NCBI GenBank assembly: GCA_037974335.1 | Contig: CM075729.1 | Location: 119,232,434 to 119,296,433, forward strand | Origin: Prionace glauca | Lineage: Eukaryota > Chordata > Chondrichthyes > Carcharhiniformes > Carcharhinidae | Length of the DNA stretch: 64,000 nt | Direction: 5' to 3' | Shown here: piece after piece, positions 49,866-61,024 of the stretch | How the letters are laid out: each line of letters begins with the position of its first letter | How positions within the stretch are numbered: the stretch's first letter is position 1 | Notes under the pieces: model-generated | Databases searched by the model: none | What the model was told of the DNA's origin: nothing | Seen by the model: only the letters and a program-made list of their open reading frames with translations | Translations under genes and position numbers: made by a program

Positions 49866-51180
49866 ATCTTGATCAGATTTGATTTATTATTGTCACATGT
49901 ATTGGGATACAGTGAAAAGTATTGTTTCTTGCATGCTATAGAGCCCAAAACATATCCTTCATAGAGTACACAGGGGAGAAGGAAAGGAGAGAGTGCAGAA
50001 AATAGTGTTGCAGTCATAGCTAGGGTGTAAAGATTAACTTAATATAAGGAGGTCCATTCAAAAGTCTGATGGCAACAAGGAAGAAGCTGTTCTTGAGTTG
50101 GTTAGAATGTCTACTCAGGCTTTTGTATCTTTTTCCCAGTGGAAGCAGGTGGAAGAGAGCATGTTTGTGCGTGCGTGGGGTCCTTTGATTATGCTGGCTG
50201 CTTTTTCGAGGCAGTGGAAAGTGTAGACAGAATCAATGGATGGGAGGCTGGTTTGAGTGATGGACTGGGCTATGTTCACAATTCTTTTTAGTTCCTTGCG
50301 GTCTTGGGTGGAGCAGGAGCCATACCAAGCTGTGATACATCCAGAAAGGATGCATCTGGTGCACCTGTAAAAATTGATGAGAGTCATGCCAAATTTCCTT
50401 AGCCTTGTGAGAAAGTTGAGGTATTGGTGGACTTTCTTAACTGTAAGGTGGGTCTGGAGGGGACCAGGACTGGTAGTTGGTGATCTGGATACCTAGAAAC
50501 TTAAAGGTCTCGACCATTTCCATTAGATTCTGTATCTCACTCCGCTACTCCATCTCATCATTATTTGAGATCTGACCCAGTACAGTGGTGCCATCAGCAA
50601 ACTAGAAAATGGAGTTGGCCACATAATCCAAAGTGTATATGGAGTACAGCAAGGGATTGAAGACACAGCCTTGTGGAGCACTGATGTTGAGGATGATCGT
50701 GAAGAAAGTGTTCTTGCCTGTTCTTACTGATTGCAGTCTGTGGGTTAGGAATTCTGTCCAGTCACAGAGGGAGGATCCAAGCCGTAGAATATGGAGTTTG
50801 GAGATAACTTTTGGTTGGGATAATGGTGTTGAAAGATGAACATCAGGAAAAGAACCTCACTTTCTGACTTAATGTTGAAGGTGTGGTCATTGATGAAACA
50901 ACTGAAGGTACCTGGGCTTGGAATAACCTGCATGAAGCTAAGTGTAGCCAAGCATGTAACCAAGTCTTTGAAGCAAATTCTCCAGTCTCGCTCATGGCTG
51001 GGGTTCTCCAGTCCTGCTGCAATGAATGGCGATTTGGTCAACTGTCAAATTCTCTTCTCGCTGGTAACAATGGCGGGCACACGACATTGGAGAATTCCAG
51101 CCAGGATTGCGGGAATCACTGCTGCTCGCTAAACCATGACCTTAGACTCAGATTTCCTCAGGTAACCAAAGGCTGAGCAG
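49866..51180 (-). mobile_element. Rex/Babar-like LINE, 3' half
   Basis: The minus-strand frame 50115-50387 has CILSGCITAWYGSC, QDRKELKRIVNIAQSITQTS and LEKAASIIKG, the C-terminal region of this LINE type. The 5' part (50430-51180) matches 33231-34010 but without the CR1 insertion. The ORF is broken. Confidence 0.75.
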
Positions 51181-51264
51181 GCACCTTGGAACTGGTGGTG
51201 AATTTCTTTGTGTATATCTCTCTTTTGTCAGAAGGAAGCTTCCAAGGTATTGAAAACGGTCCAC

Positions 51265-51680
51265 AGTTTCTGGGATCATAGCTTTGAACTTAAGGAGCTG
51301 CGGTCAGAAGAATAAGAGAAGATCTTATAGAAACGTACAAGATTATGAGGGAATAAATAAGATAGAAGCAGGATGTTGTTTCCACTGGTTGGTGAAACAA
51401 GAAATAGGGGGCGTAATCTCAAACTAAGGGGAGCAGATTTAGGACTGAGTTGAAAAGGAATTTCTTCACCCAAAGTGTTGTGAATCTGTGGAATTCCATA
51501 CCCAGTGAAGGAGTGAGACTACTTCATTGAATGAACAGTGAAGGAATGAAGGGTTATGGTGAGCAGGTGGGTAAGTGGAGCTGAGTCCATGAATAATCTG
51601 CCATGATCTTATTGAGTGGCGGTGCAGGCTTGAGGGGCCAGATGGCCTACTCCTGCTCCTAGTTCTTATGTTCTTATGAC
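51265..51680 (+). mobile_element. CR1-like LINE, diverged 3' end
   Basis: Late ORF2 and 3'UTR: TAGGACTGAGTTGAAAAGG, TTCTTCACCCAAAGTG, then GTGGCGGTGCAGGCTTGAGG and octamers TTCTTATGTTCTTATG. Older than the main CR1 group. Confidence 0.85.
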
Positions 51681-51974
51681 ATGAGAGTCACAGGTTGTGC
51701 TGTGGGAGCTGGTTGGAAGAGAAGCTTTTCTGGGATTTTGATAAAAGGTCACGTGCTTTGGAGAAGGAATCAGCAATAAGTTGGACTTCAGTTTCTGAGT
51801 AAGTGCACAGACAAGCTACACTCAGCAATGTACTGAAACCAGGGTATGAATGTCCAAGGGTGGGGCCTGGATCCATGTGTTTGACTGGACTGAGGGAAAT
51901 TGGGAATCAGATGGTGAGTTGACCCAGGAGAACTGTATTGATGGTGGAAGCCAAACAGCTCTGAAAATGTCTTA

Positions 51975-52274
51975 TCATAGATTCCCTACACTGTCATTCA
52001 GCCCATCGAGTCTGCACTGAGAACAATCCCACCCCAGGCCTTATTTCCATAACCCCATGCATTTACCCTAGCTAATCACCTGGACACTAAGGGGCAATTT
52101 ATCATGGCCAATCCACCTAACCTGCACATCTTGGACTGTGGGGAGGAAACATGTGCACCCAGGAGGAAACCCGTGCAAACACAGGGAGAATGTGCAGACT
52201 CCACACAGACAGTGATCCAGGTCGCTGGGGCTGTGAGGCAGCAGCGTTAACCACTGTGCTATTGCGCCGCCTGG
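51975..52274 (-). mobile_element. tRNA-derived SINE, tail type B
   Basis: Tail CATAGATTCCCTACACTG to inverted head ending CACTGTGCTATTGCGCCGCC. The inverted B-box region is partly deleted. Confidence 0.87.
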
Positions 52275-52800
52275 TGGATTGAACATAGATTGAACATATT
52301 GGCTGGAATTTTACTGTCTGAACTGCCTCTGGAATTGGAACAGCGAGGCCGGATCTTAGAAAGATGGCCTCAGGCAGAATTTAGCAGTTTCGGGTTGAGC
52401 CAGGCTGTACAATCCTGCCCATTAAGTCTATTTTTGTCACCAGGAATGTTTACAGATTTGCTGAATTTTTTACAGCCTTTTTCTGTTTTGTATCAGATTT
52501 TAGTAATTTTTGATCCCTCTTTATATGCCCATTTGAGTAAAACAAAGATCAGTGAAATAAACAAGTTGAACAGGAGTGACAGCCCCTAGTGGGGCACCGT
52601 AACTAAAATAAAACAAAGGAAATTTAACCAATCCAACTAAAGTACCATTACTGGGGTAATGATGAACCCCAAGCTCTTTAGTGTCACTGGTCGTGGAAAG
52701 CCTGAAGTGGATACTGTGTGCTCCCTCTCCAGCGCCACCTGGCTGTGAATGTAGCCATGGTAGAGGAGCAGACAGTCAGGTCAGACACAGTGAGCACGTG
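52275..52800. other. Unassigned DNA before the assembly gap
   Basis: Contains a T-rich repeat piece at 52445-52510 (CAGATTTGCTGAATTTTT, TTTCTGTTTTGTATCAG) akin to the one at 15431. No exon was recognised. Confidence 0.4.
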
Positions 52801-52900
52801 NNNNNNNNNNNNNNNNNNNNNNNNNNNNNNNNNNNNNNNNNNNNNNNNNNNNNNNNNNNNNNNNNNNNNNNNNNNNNNNNNNNNNNNNNNNNNNNNNNNN
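52801..52900. other. Assembly gap (100 N)
   Basis: Exactly 100 unknown bases, the usual placeholder for a gap of unknown size. Translations crossing it are meaningless. Confidence 0.99.
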
Positions 52901-53010
52901 TCTTTGGAGTGTAGGAGAAACCAGAGCTCCCAGAGGAAACCCATGCAGACATGGGGAGAATGTGCAAACTACACATAGACAGTGGCCCTAAGTCGGAATC
53001 GAACCCTATT
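52901..53010 (-). mobile_element. tRNA-derived SINE fragment adjoining the gap
   Basis: TCTTTGGAGTGTAGGAGAAA through GTCGGAATCGAACCC: body and inverted B box. The other part is in the gap. Confidence 0.85.
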
Positions 53011-54300
53011 AGAGTTCTACTTTCCACTTCCAAGTTAAACCCTTTGTCCTTCTCTGCTGAATTTTAAATTTCTCCCAGTCCTCAGGTTTGCTGCTTTTGG
53101 GCCAATTTATATCCCTCCTCTTTGGCTTTAACAGTATCCCTGATTTTCCTTGTTAGCCACAGATGAGCCACCTTCCCCGTTTTACTCTTTCACCAGACAG
53201 GGATATACAGTTGTCAACGTTTATCCATGCATTCTTTAAACGTCTGCTATTACCTATCCACTGTCAACCCTTTAAGTATCCTTTGCCACCTTATCAGGAC
53301 CCCAGTCTCAGAATTAACTGTGTCACTCTCTATCTTAATGAAGAATTCTACCATATTATGGCCACCCTTCCCCAAAGGATCTCACACCACGTGGTTGCTA
53401 ATTAATCCTCTCTCATTACACAATACCCAGTCTAGGATGGCTTGCTCTAGAGTTGGTTCCTCGACATATTGGTTGAGAAAACCAGCCCTTATACAATCCA
53501 AGAATTCCTCCTCCATCGCATTGCAACGAGTTGGTCAGCCCAATCAATATGCAGATTAAAGTCACCCTAATAACTTCAGTACCCTTACTGCATGCATCTC
53601 TAATTTTCTGCTTGATGTCATTCCCAACCTCACTACTACTGTTTGGTGGTCAGTACACAACTCCCAATAACCTTTGGGTGTTCTGCAGGTGCACCCATAC
53701 AGATTCCACTCCTCCAGGCTAATGTTCTTCCTAGCTATTGCACTAATCTCCCCTTTAACCAGCAATGCCACCCCACCCCCTTTCCTTTCCCTCTATCTTT
53801 CCTGAATATTGATTATCCCTGGATGTTGACTTCTCATCCTTGGTCACCTTGGAGTCAGGTCACCATGATCCCAATTACATCATATCCATTAATAACTTTC
53901 TGTGCAGTTAAATCATTCACCATATTACAAATGCTCCTCGCATTGAGACACAGAGCCTTCAGGCTTTTTTTTTGGCATTTATTGCCCTCTTAGAATTGTG
54001 ATGTAATGTGATTTTTGATTTTTGTCTTTTGTTTCTCTTCCGCTTTTCTCCTTACTGCATTTTGATTCTGTCCCCACTCTACTTCCCTCTGACTTCCTGC
54101 ATCGGTTCCCATCCATTTTAGTTTAGACTCTCCCCAACTGCATTAGCAAACATTCCCCCTAACACATTGGTTCCTGTCCTGTCCAGTGCAGACTGTCCAA
54201 TTTGTATTGGCCCCACGTCCCCCAGAACCAGTTCCAATTTTCCAGAAATTTGAACCTGTCTTTCCTACATCATCCCTCAAGCCACGCATTCATCTTAGCA
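53011..54300 (-). mobile_element. CR1-like LINE, endonuclease and end of ORF1 (older)
   Basis: On the minus strand, MALLVKGEISAIARKNISLE and TPKGYWELCTDHQ are APE-endonuclease pieces in the order expected for CR1-like ORF2. The region at 54150-54300 reads back into ORF1 end-like sequence (FKFLENWNWFWG). Many frame breaks; no RT part present. Confidence 0.65.
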
Positions 54301-54415
54301 ATGTGGTTGACTCTCAACTGCCCTTTGAAATGGCCTATCAAACGATTCAGCTCACCTATGCCTTCTCAAGGGCAACTAGGAATGAGCATCAAATGCACGT
54401 CCCACGAATGAGTAC
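54298..54415 (+). mobile_element. SINE2 tail fragment
   Basis: GCAATGTGGTTGACTCTCAA and GGGCAACTAGGAATGAGC match the SINE2 tail, with an internal insertion. The head is missing. Confidence 0.65.
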
Positions 54416-54440
54416 ATTTTTGAAAAACTACAGGTTCCAG

Positions 54441-54571
54441 CATCATGATGTGGAGATGCCGGTGTTGGACTGGGGTAAACACCTGAAGGGTCAGAGGCCC
54501 AAAAGCTAGTGGCTTTTGCTACCAAATAAACCTGTTAGACTTTAAACTGGTGTTGTGAGACTTCTTACTGA
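54441..54571. mobile_element. Penelope-like tail pair, short inverted insertion
   Basis: The left 42 bases (GATGTGGAGATGCCGGTG..GTAAACAC) are the inverted outer tail. The remainder is the direct tail (CCAAATAAACCTGTTAGAC to GTGAGACTTCTTACTG). GTTCCAG at 54434-54440 and 54572-54578 may be the target duplication. Same organisation as 24530-24962 and 57602-58187. Confidence 0.7.
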
Positions 54572-54734
54572 GTTCCAGGGTCAGTCGTTGCAAGAAGTGA
54601 TCCCCCTAGTGTTAGTGTGAATGCAGCCTTTTTAGACGTGTAAACTGCACTCCACTCCACATTATTTGGTATGTGTTTGCATGCTAGTAATGCAACTGAT
54701 TCCTCGTCAAGAACATCATTAGGAATTCAGCAAA

Positions 54735-54931
54735 GGAGGTCTGGCAGCATCCAGAACAAAGAATAAAGGAAATTACAGTGCAGGAACAGGCTTTTCGGCC
54801 CTCCAAGACTGCATCCAACTGAAATAAAAGCCCAAAAAAGCAAAGAAAATTAAATGAAAAAGCAGAGAATGGCTTCAATCCATCAACCTCTGGGTTACAG
54901 GCCCAGCACAGTTCCATTGCGCCACTCTGCT
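54735..54931 (-). mobile_element. SINE with an initiator-tRNA-Met-derived head
   Basis: The minus-strand head (54861-54931) folds like a tRNA: acceptor AGCAGAG...CTCTGCT, A box TGGCGCAATGG, anticodon arm CTGGG-CCTGTAA-CCCAG, T arm GATGGATTGAAGCCATT. It is close to vertebrate initiator tRNA-Met, but the anticodon reads TGT where CAT is expected. The tail (54735-54860) ends in the ACAAAGAATAAAGG-type end shared with a CR1-like LINE family. It sits inside an older repeat (left GGTCTGGCAGCATC, right ACATCTGTGGAG). Confidence 0.75.
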
Positions 54932-55309
54932 ACATCTGTGGAGAAAAACAGATTACTGTTCTAATAAAGTATAATTGCCCAGAAATGTTAACTACTTCTA
55001 CTCCCCTTTCACACATACTGAACCCCATCCAACTCCCCTTTTCATATACATACATTTAACCCAATCTAATATAAGTGCTAACCCCATCCGAGGAAGGAAA
55101 AAGTAGAATTCAAGAGAAAGCTAACCAGTAATATAAGGACAGAGACTAAGAGTTGCTATAGGTATTTAAATAAGAGTTTACAAAGCGAGCACTGGTTCTA
55201 CAGAAAGTGCATCATGCAGAATTTATGATAGAATGTATGGTAGATGAGTTAAACAGTCCAAATGTCTGCCGATTAGATGGACTGGCCATGGTCAATGTGT
55301 TGGATTACC
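54932..55309. other. Unassigned
   Basis: A/T-rich, no exon or repeat family recognised beyond the rest of the repeat flanking the SINE. Confidence 0.45.
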
Positions 55310-55625
55310 CATAGAATCCCTACAGTGCAGAAAGATGCCATTCAACCCATCGAGCCTACACCAACAACATCCCCACCCAGGCCCTAGCCCCGTAATCCCA
55401 CGTGTTTACCCACTAATCCTCCTGACTCTAAGAGGTAATTTAGCATGGTCATTCCACCTAACCAGCACATCTCTGGACTGTGGGAGAAAATCTGCCTGGA
55501 GGAAGCCCACGCAGACATGGGGAGAATGTACAAAATCCTCATAGACATTCACCCGAGCCCGGAATTGAACCCAGGTCTCTGGCTCTCTGAGGCAACAGTG
55601 CTAACCATTGGGTAACTGTGCCATT
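55310..55625 (-). mobile_element. tRNA-derived SINE, tail type B
   Basis: Tail ATAGAATCCCTACAGTGCAG to inverted head (GGAATTGAACCCAGG, GGGTAACTGTGCC). Confidence 0.92.
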
Positions 55626-55633
55626 TATTACAG

Positions 55634-55734
55634 GAATAGGGTGAGTGAATGGGCCTATGTAGTGGGCTTTTTTGGATGGTCAGTGCAAACTTGATGGGCT
55701 GAATGGCCTCCTTCTCCACTGAAGGGATTCTATG
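55634..55734 (+). mobile_element. tRNA-derived SINE, type B tail only
   Basis: AATAGGGTGAGTGAATGGGC and CCACTGAAGGGATTCTATG. It directly follows the opposite-strand SINE, head to body. Confidence 0.75.
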
Positions 55735-55879
55735 TATTGTATGGAATTTGTATGGATGAAATAGCTATAAGCCAGGAAATGGAAGGGAGAGAGGGATCCT
55801 GGAAATTTACAATCGTTGAGTAAATTATTGGATCTGTGAGCTGACAGCTCCTCTGTTTGGATGAAATTCACCCTCAGGT

Positions 55880-57490
55880 CTTGAAAGAAGAAACTAATTA
55901 GATGATTCATTTGTTTTAAATTTGGAAAACTTCCCAGTTTCAGGGGAAGGTTCCATTAGACTGGAATACAGCAAATGTAAATTCCTTTATCCAAAAGAGG
56001 ATGGAGGCAGAAAGCAGGAAACCATAAGCCTTAACATCTGCCATAGGGAAAATATAAGGACTATTCTTAAAAATGTTATGGCAGGGCATCTGAAAATAAA
56101 TTAAGGCAGTCAGGCAAATTCAACATAGTTTTGTGAAAGAGAAATTGTGGTTAATCAATTCACTGGAGTTCTTTGAAGGAATGACATGTGCTGTGGATAA
56201 AGGGGAACCGGTGGATTAACTGCACTTAGATTTCTAGAAAGACTTTGATAAGGTGTCACATCAAAAATCATAGCGTACAACAAAATCTCCTGGTGTAGGG
56301 AGTGACATATTGGTATGGATAAAAGATTGGCTAGCTAACAGAATGCAGAGTAGGCATAAATTGGTCTTTTGGTTGGCAGGATACAATGGGTGGTGTACCA
56401 CAGATATCAGAGCTGGGGCTTCAACTTTTACAATTTATATAAATGGCTTGGGTGAAGGGGCTGGAAGTATCATTGCTAAATTTGATGACAACGCAAATAT
56501 AGGTAGGAAAGTAAATTGTGAAGCGGACATAAGGAGAATACAAAGGCACACAAGTAGGTTAAGTGATTGAACAGAAATCTGGCAATTGGAGCATAATGTG
56601 GGCAAATGTGAAATTTATTCTGGCAGGAAGAATCAAATGAAGCTTATTATTTAAAAGGTGAGAGATTGAAGAGGGATCTGGGTGTCCTAGTGCATGAATC
56701 ACAAAAGGCGAGTAGGAAAACTAATAGAATGTTGTTTATTGTGTGTAAATTGGGTTACAAAAGTAGGGAGGCTGTGCTCCAGTTGTATCGGACATTGGTG
56801 AGACTATATGTGGAATATTATGTACGGTAGTAATCTCTTTCTAAAGGGAGAAATGTGCATTTTTGAAGAAGTTCAGAGTAGGTTTATTAGACTAATCATA
56901 GAATCATAGGATCCCTACAGAAGGAGACCATCCGGCCCAATGAGTTTGCACCCACTCTCCAACAGAGCATCTTACCCAGGCCCTATCCCGTGTAACCCTA
57001 CGTATTTATCGCACTAATCCTCCTAACCTACACATCTTAGGACACTAAGGGGCAATTCAGCATGGCCAATCAACATAGCCTGCACATCTTTTGGATAGTA
57101 ATAGTAGAATTAGATGGGTTGTCTTATCTGGAAAGGTTGGAAAGGTCATGTTTGCCTTCACCAGAGTTCACAAGAGTAGGAGGTGACCTTATCAAGGTCT
57201 TGAAGATCCTGAGGGATATTGATAGAGTGAATGTGGAGAGGATGTTTCTTCTTATGGGAGAATCTCGAATGGGGCGGCGGGGGGTCACTGTTTAAAAATA
57301 ATGGTTGCTCATTTATGACAGAGATGGGGAGAATCTTTTTCTTTCAAAGGATTGAGAATCTCTTTCTTAAAAGCCAGTAGAAACAGAATCTTTGTATTTT
57401 TTTTAAGACTGAGCTAGATAGATTCTTGATTAACAAGCGGGGTAGGCAGGAATGTGGGGTTGAACTTAATGAGATCAGCCATGATCATAT
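55880..57490 (+). mobile_element. Old CR1-like LINE, RT to 3' end, with a SINE inserted
   Basis: Degraded RT blocks in order: GEVPLDW-equivalent near 55940, CACTTAGATTTCTAGAAAGA (the LDFxKxFD region) near 56225, KDWLANRM near 56310, and FDDNANIGRKVN near 56480, equivalent to FADDTKIGG. It continues through the late ORF2 to GAGATCAGCCATGATCAT. A tRNA SINE (56897-57090, minus) interrupts it. About 1.4 kb of LINE, many breaks, clearly older than the 2996 copy. Confidence 0.82.
56897..57090 (-). mobile_element. tRNA-derived SINE, type B tail and body, in the old CR1
   Basis: AATCATAGAATCATAGGATC to CAATCAACATAGCCTGCAC. The head is missing. The LINE resumes right after. Confidence 0.8.
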
Positions 57491-57547
57491 TGAATGAGAG
57501 TCAGGAAATAAGTTAAATCCACAGGGTTCCTACCCTCTCACCCAAGT

Positions 57548-58485
57548 CCCATGAATGAATTAAAGTTTATGTATACCTACGCTGGCTGGTCAGCATTTAT
57601 TGTAAGAAGTCTCACAACACCAGGTTAAAGTCCAACAGGTTTATTTGGTAGCAAAAGCCACTAGCTTTTGGAGCGCTCGCTGCCCCTTCATCAGGTAAGT
57701 GGGAAATGTGTTCACAAACAGGGCATTTAATGACACAAATTCAATTTACCAAATAATGGTTGGAATGCAAGTCTTTAGAAGTAATCAAGTCTCAAAGGTA
57801 CAGACAATGTGAGTAGCGAGAGTGTTAAGCACAGCTTAAAGAGATGTGTATTATCTCAGACAGGACAGTTAGTGAGATTTTGCAAGCCCAGGCAAGTTGT
57901 GGGGGTTCCAGATAGTGTGACATGAACCCAAGATCACATGAGGCCATCCTCAAGTGTGTGGAACTTGGCTATCAGTCTCTACTCAAAGATTCTGTGCTAT
58001 CGTGTGTCGTGAAGAATGCTTACCCAAAGATCAGAGGCAGAATGCCCATGACCACTGAAGTGTTCGCTAACAGGAAGAAAACACTCTTGCCTGGTGATCA
58101 CCAAATAAACCTGTTGGACTTTAACCTGGTGTTATGAGACTTCTTACTGTGTTTACCCCAGTCCAACACTGGCATCTCCACACCAAGGCATTTATTACCC
58201 ATCCCTAATTGCCTGAGAGCAGTTGAGAATCAACCATATTGCTGTGGCTCTGGAGTCACATGTCGGCCTGACCAGATAAAGATTGCAAATTTCCTTCCTT
58301 AAAGGACATTAGTGAACCAGATGTTTTTTTCTGACAATTGACAATGGGTTCATGGCCATCATTAGTAATTAATTCCAGATATGTTTTTACTGAATTCAAA
58401 TTCCACCATCTGCCGTGGCAAGATTTGAACCCTGGCCCCCAGAACGTTAGCTGAATTTCTGGATTAATAGTCTAGGATTGCCTCC
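57548..58485 (-). mobile_element. SINE2 interrupted by a Penelope-like insertion
   Basis: The SINE2 tail (ATGAATGAATT... GGTCAGCATTTATT) ends at 57601 and resumes at 58188 with the same nine bases, GCATTTATT, then ACCCATCCCTAATTG and body to GGATTAATAGTCTAGG. The repeated nine bases are the target duplication of the Penelope-like element. Confidence 0.82.
57602..58187 (-). mobile_element. Penelope-like element end with inverted termini, 9-bp target duplication
   Basis: The minus arm (57602-58099) holds the 3' tail and the last codons of the GIY-YIG protein. A short plus arm (58100-58187) repeats the outer tail (CCAAATAAACCTGTTGGAC, GTTTACCCCAGTCCAAC). So both ends carry the same tail sequence, inverted. 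GCATTTATT flanks it at 57593-57601 and 58188-58196. Confidence 0.82.
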
Positions 58486-58557
58486 CCCTCACTAGGCCAG
58501 TTAGGTTTCTGGTCAATGTTAACCCCCAGGTCTTAAAAATACCCAAGACCTGATTAG

Positions 58558-58700
58558 ACCATAAGTACATTAGACATAGGAGCAGAATTATTCCACTTGG
58601 CCCATTGAGTTTGCTCCGCCATCCTATCATGGCTGACATTTTTCTCATCCCCATTTTCCTGCCTTTTCTCCATAATCTCTGAACCCCTTGTTAATCAAGA
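58558..58700 (-). mobile_element. Old CR1-like LINE, 3' end fragment
   Basis: GACCATAAGTACATTAGAC (degraded octamers), CACTTGGCCCATTGAG and ATCATGGCTGACATTTTTC: an inverted CR1-like 3'UTR. Confidence 0.65.
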
Positions 58701-58730
58701 ATCTATTTGTCTCTGTCAATTAAGACAATT

Positions 58731-59476
58731 AACTGCAGCAGGCGACTGTGCAGAGGGACCTAGGGGTCCTTGTGCATGAGTCGCAAAAACCCAGCTTGCA
58801 GGTGCAGCAGGTGGTCAGGAAGGCGAATGGGATGCTGGCCTTCATAGCGAGGGGGATTGAATATAAAAGTAGGGAGGTCTTGCTGCAGCTTTATAGGGCA
58901 TTGGTGAGGCCGCAGCTGGAGTACTGTGTGCAGTTTTGGGCGCCGCACCTGCGCAAGGATATTTTGGCCCTGGAGGGAGGTGCAGAGGAGGTTTACTCGG
59001 CTGATACCGGAGTTGAGGGGATTGAGCTATGAGGAGAGGCTGAATAAACTAGGCTTGTACTCGTTAGAGTTTAGAAGAATGAGGGGAGATCTCATTGAGA
59101 CGTATAAGATGATGAATGGGATGGATAGGATAGAGGTGGAGAGACTCTTCCTGCTCAAAAAAGACAGTAGGACTAGGGGGCACAGCCTCAAGATAAAGGG
59201 GGGGCGGTTTAGAACAGAGTTGAGGAGGAACTTCTTCACTCAAAGGGTGGTGAATCTCTGGAATTCTCTGCCCGTTGAAGTGGTGGAGGCTGCCTCGCTA
59301 AATATTTTTAAGAAACGGGTTGATGGGTTTTTGATAAGAGAAGGGATTAAGGGTTATGGGGAGAGGGCAGGAAGGTGGAGCTGAGTCACGACAGATCAGC
59401 CATGATCTTATTGAATGGCGGGGCAGGCTCGAAGGGCCAGATGGCCTACTCCTGCTCCTATTTCTTATGTTCTTAT
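58731..59476 (+). mobile_element. CR1-type LINE, 3' end
   Basis: Starts at AACTGCAGCAGGCGACTG, within a few bases of the truncation point of 37783. Carries the ORF2 C-terminus (one frameshift near 58977, between the 58748 and 58926 frames), the 3'UTR and two octamers. Close to the young CR1 group. Confidence 0.95.
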
Positions 59477-59555
59477 GTTAAGATCATTTATAGTGGAGCT
59501 TGCAGCAATGGTAGTGCAATTGAACATCAAGGGGTGATATTCAATGCCACATGTG

Positions 59556-59825
59556 CGTGTGTGTGTTTGAGTGAGTTTTGTGTGTGTGTGTGTGTATGTG
59601 TGTATATGTGTGTGTGCGTGGGTGTGTATATTTGTGTGTGTATGTGTGCATGTGTGTGTTTGAGTAAATGTCTGTGTGTGTGTGTGAGTGAGTGTGTGTG
59701 TATTTGTGTGAGTATGTGTGTGTGTGTGCATGTGAATGTGTGTGTGTGTGTGTGCATGTGAATATGTGAGTGTGCGTGCGTGTGCATGTGTGCGTACGTG
59801 CGTGTGTGCATGCATAAGTGTGTGT
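59556..59825 (+). repeat. Imperfect (TG)n microsatellite, about 270 bp
   Basis: TG/TGCG/TGAG-type dinucleotide runs. The His/Thr-rich minus-strand frames are translations of CA repeats, not genes. 59826-60016 shows nothing. Confidence 0.95.
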
Positions 59826-60016
59826 TAGTTTTGAAACAGATTGATACTTCCCAAGATGATACTTGAGAAACATTCATGTTCTATTTTCAGAGGGCAGCCA
59901 GAGAAATGGTTAAGATTAATAAAGAAATAGTTTGGGTGCAAGTTAACCACAAGCAAGCAGATTTCATTCCTCTACAGAAATAGTGATTAACAGAGTACCC
60001 TGCAGTAACCAAAGCA

Positions 60017-60240
60017 AATCATAGAATCCCTACAGAGCAGAAGGAGGCCATTTGGCCCATCAAGTCTGCACCAACAACAATCCCACCCAGGCCCTATCCC
60101 TGTAACCCCATGTGGTTACTCTGCTAACTACCCCACTAAGGTGCAGGTCAACATGGCCAATCCACTAATGTACACATCTTTGAAGTATTGGAGGAAACCG
60201 GAGCACCCGAGGAAACACATGCAGACAGGAAGAAAACTTG
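60017..60240 (-). mobile_element. tRNA-derived SINE, type B tail and body
   Basis: CAAATCATAGAATCCCTACA to GCAGACAGGAAGAAAAC; the head is lost where LINE sequence begins. Confidence 0.85.
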
Positions 60241-60249
60241 TAAACAAAA

Positions 60250-60662
60250 ATTCGCTATGAGGAAAGGTTGAATAAAGTGGAATTGTTCTCCCTGGAAAGA
60301 AGAAGGCTGAGGGGGTGACCTGATGGAAGTTTATAAAATTATGGAAGGTATAGATAGGGTGAACAGTCGGAAGATTTTCCCCAAGGCAGAAATGACAATT
60401 ACAAGGGGGCACAAGTGCAAGATAAGGAGGGGAAATGTTCCGTAGAGATGTGTGGGGAAGTTTTTTACACGAGGTGGGTGGGGGCCTGGAATGCACTGCC
60501 AAGTGATTTTAAGTACATTTAAGACAGATCTTTAGCTACATTTAAGACAGATCTTGTTAGACATATGAACAAGAGGCTATAAGAGGTTGATTTAGAAGGT
60601 AACATAATCAATGCAGACCTGGTGGCACAATGGGCCTGTTCCTGTGTTGTACTGTTCTTTGT
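60250..60662 (+). mobile_element. CR1-like LINE 3' end of the AACAAAGAA-end family
   Basis: CGCTATGAGGAAAGGTTGAA, GGTGACCTGATGGAAG and the end GTACTGTTCTTTGTTCC. This is the tail type shared by the initiator-tRNA SINE. The ORF is broken. A SINE scrap (60665-60745) follows, and 60746-61024 shows nothing. Confidence 0.78.
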
Positions 60663-61024
60663 TCCACATCGACAATCACCTGAGGCTGGAATTGAACTTG
60701 GGTCTCTGATGCAGCAGTGCTAACAGCCACCGTGCCACCTAAATGGACACAGAAGAGACAATTCATTACGTACCAAGTAGAGCTTCCCTCAACGAAAAAT
60801 TCAAAAATGATTCACTATTTTGTGCATGAATCAAATATTAGTCCTTCTATATATAAACACACATACCCAGAGGTTCTACCTGTTCAAAGGATCAGTGACG
60901 GAATGAGAGAAGTTACTGTGGCAGGTAGGGAGAATTGTATCAAAAGTCCTCCCAGAGAATAAATCTGAACTTCAGTAAAGGAATGTGAAGCAAATAAGCT
61001 AATAAGATTTACCATGTACATTAA

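Noticed and set aside
52681-53033. Frames across the N block
   Set aside because: The sequence in the gap is unknown, so these are not real proteins.
54861-54931. A functional initiator tRNA-Met gene
   Set aside because: The anticodon is TGT where CAT is expected, the stems carry several changes, and the unit continues into a LINE-type tail, so it reads as a SINE head.
59465-59877. Long His/Thr-rich minus-strand frames
   Set aside because: They translate a CA/TG microsatellite, which is open in several frames by composition.
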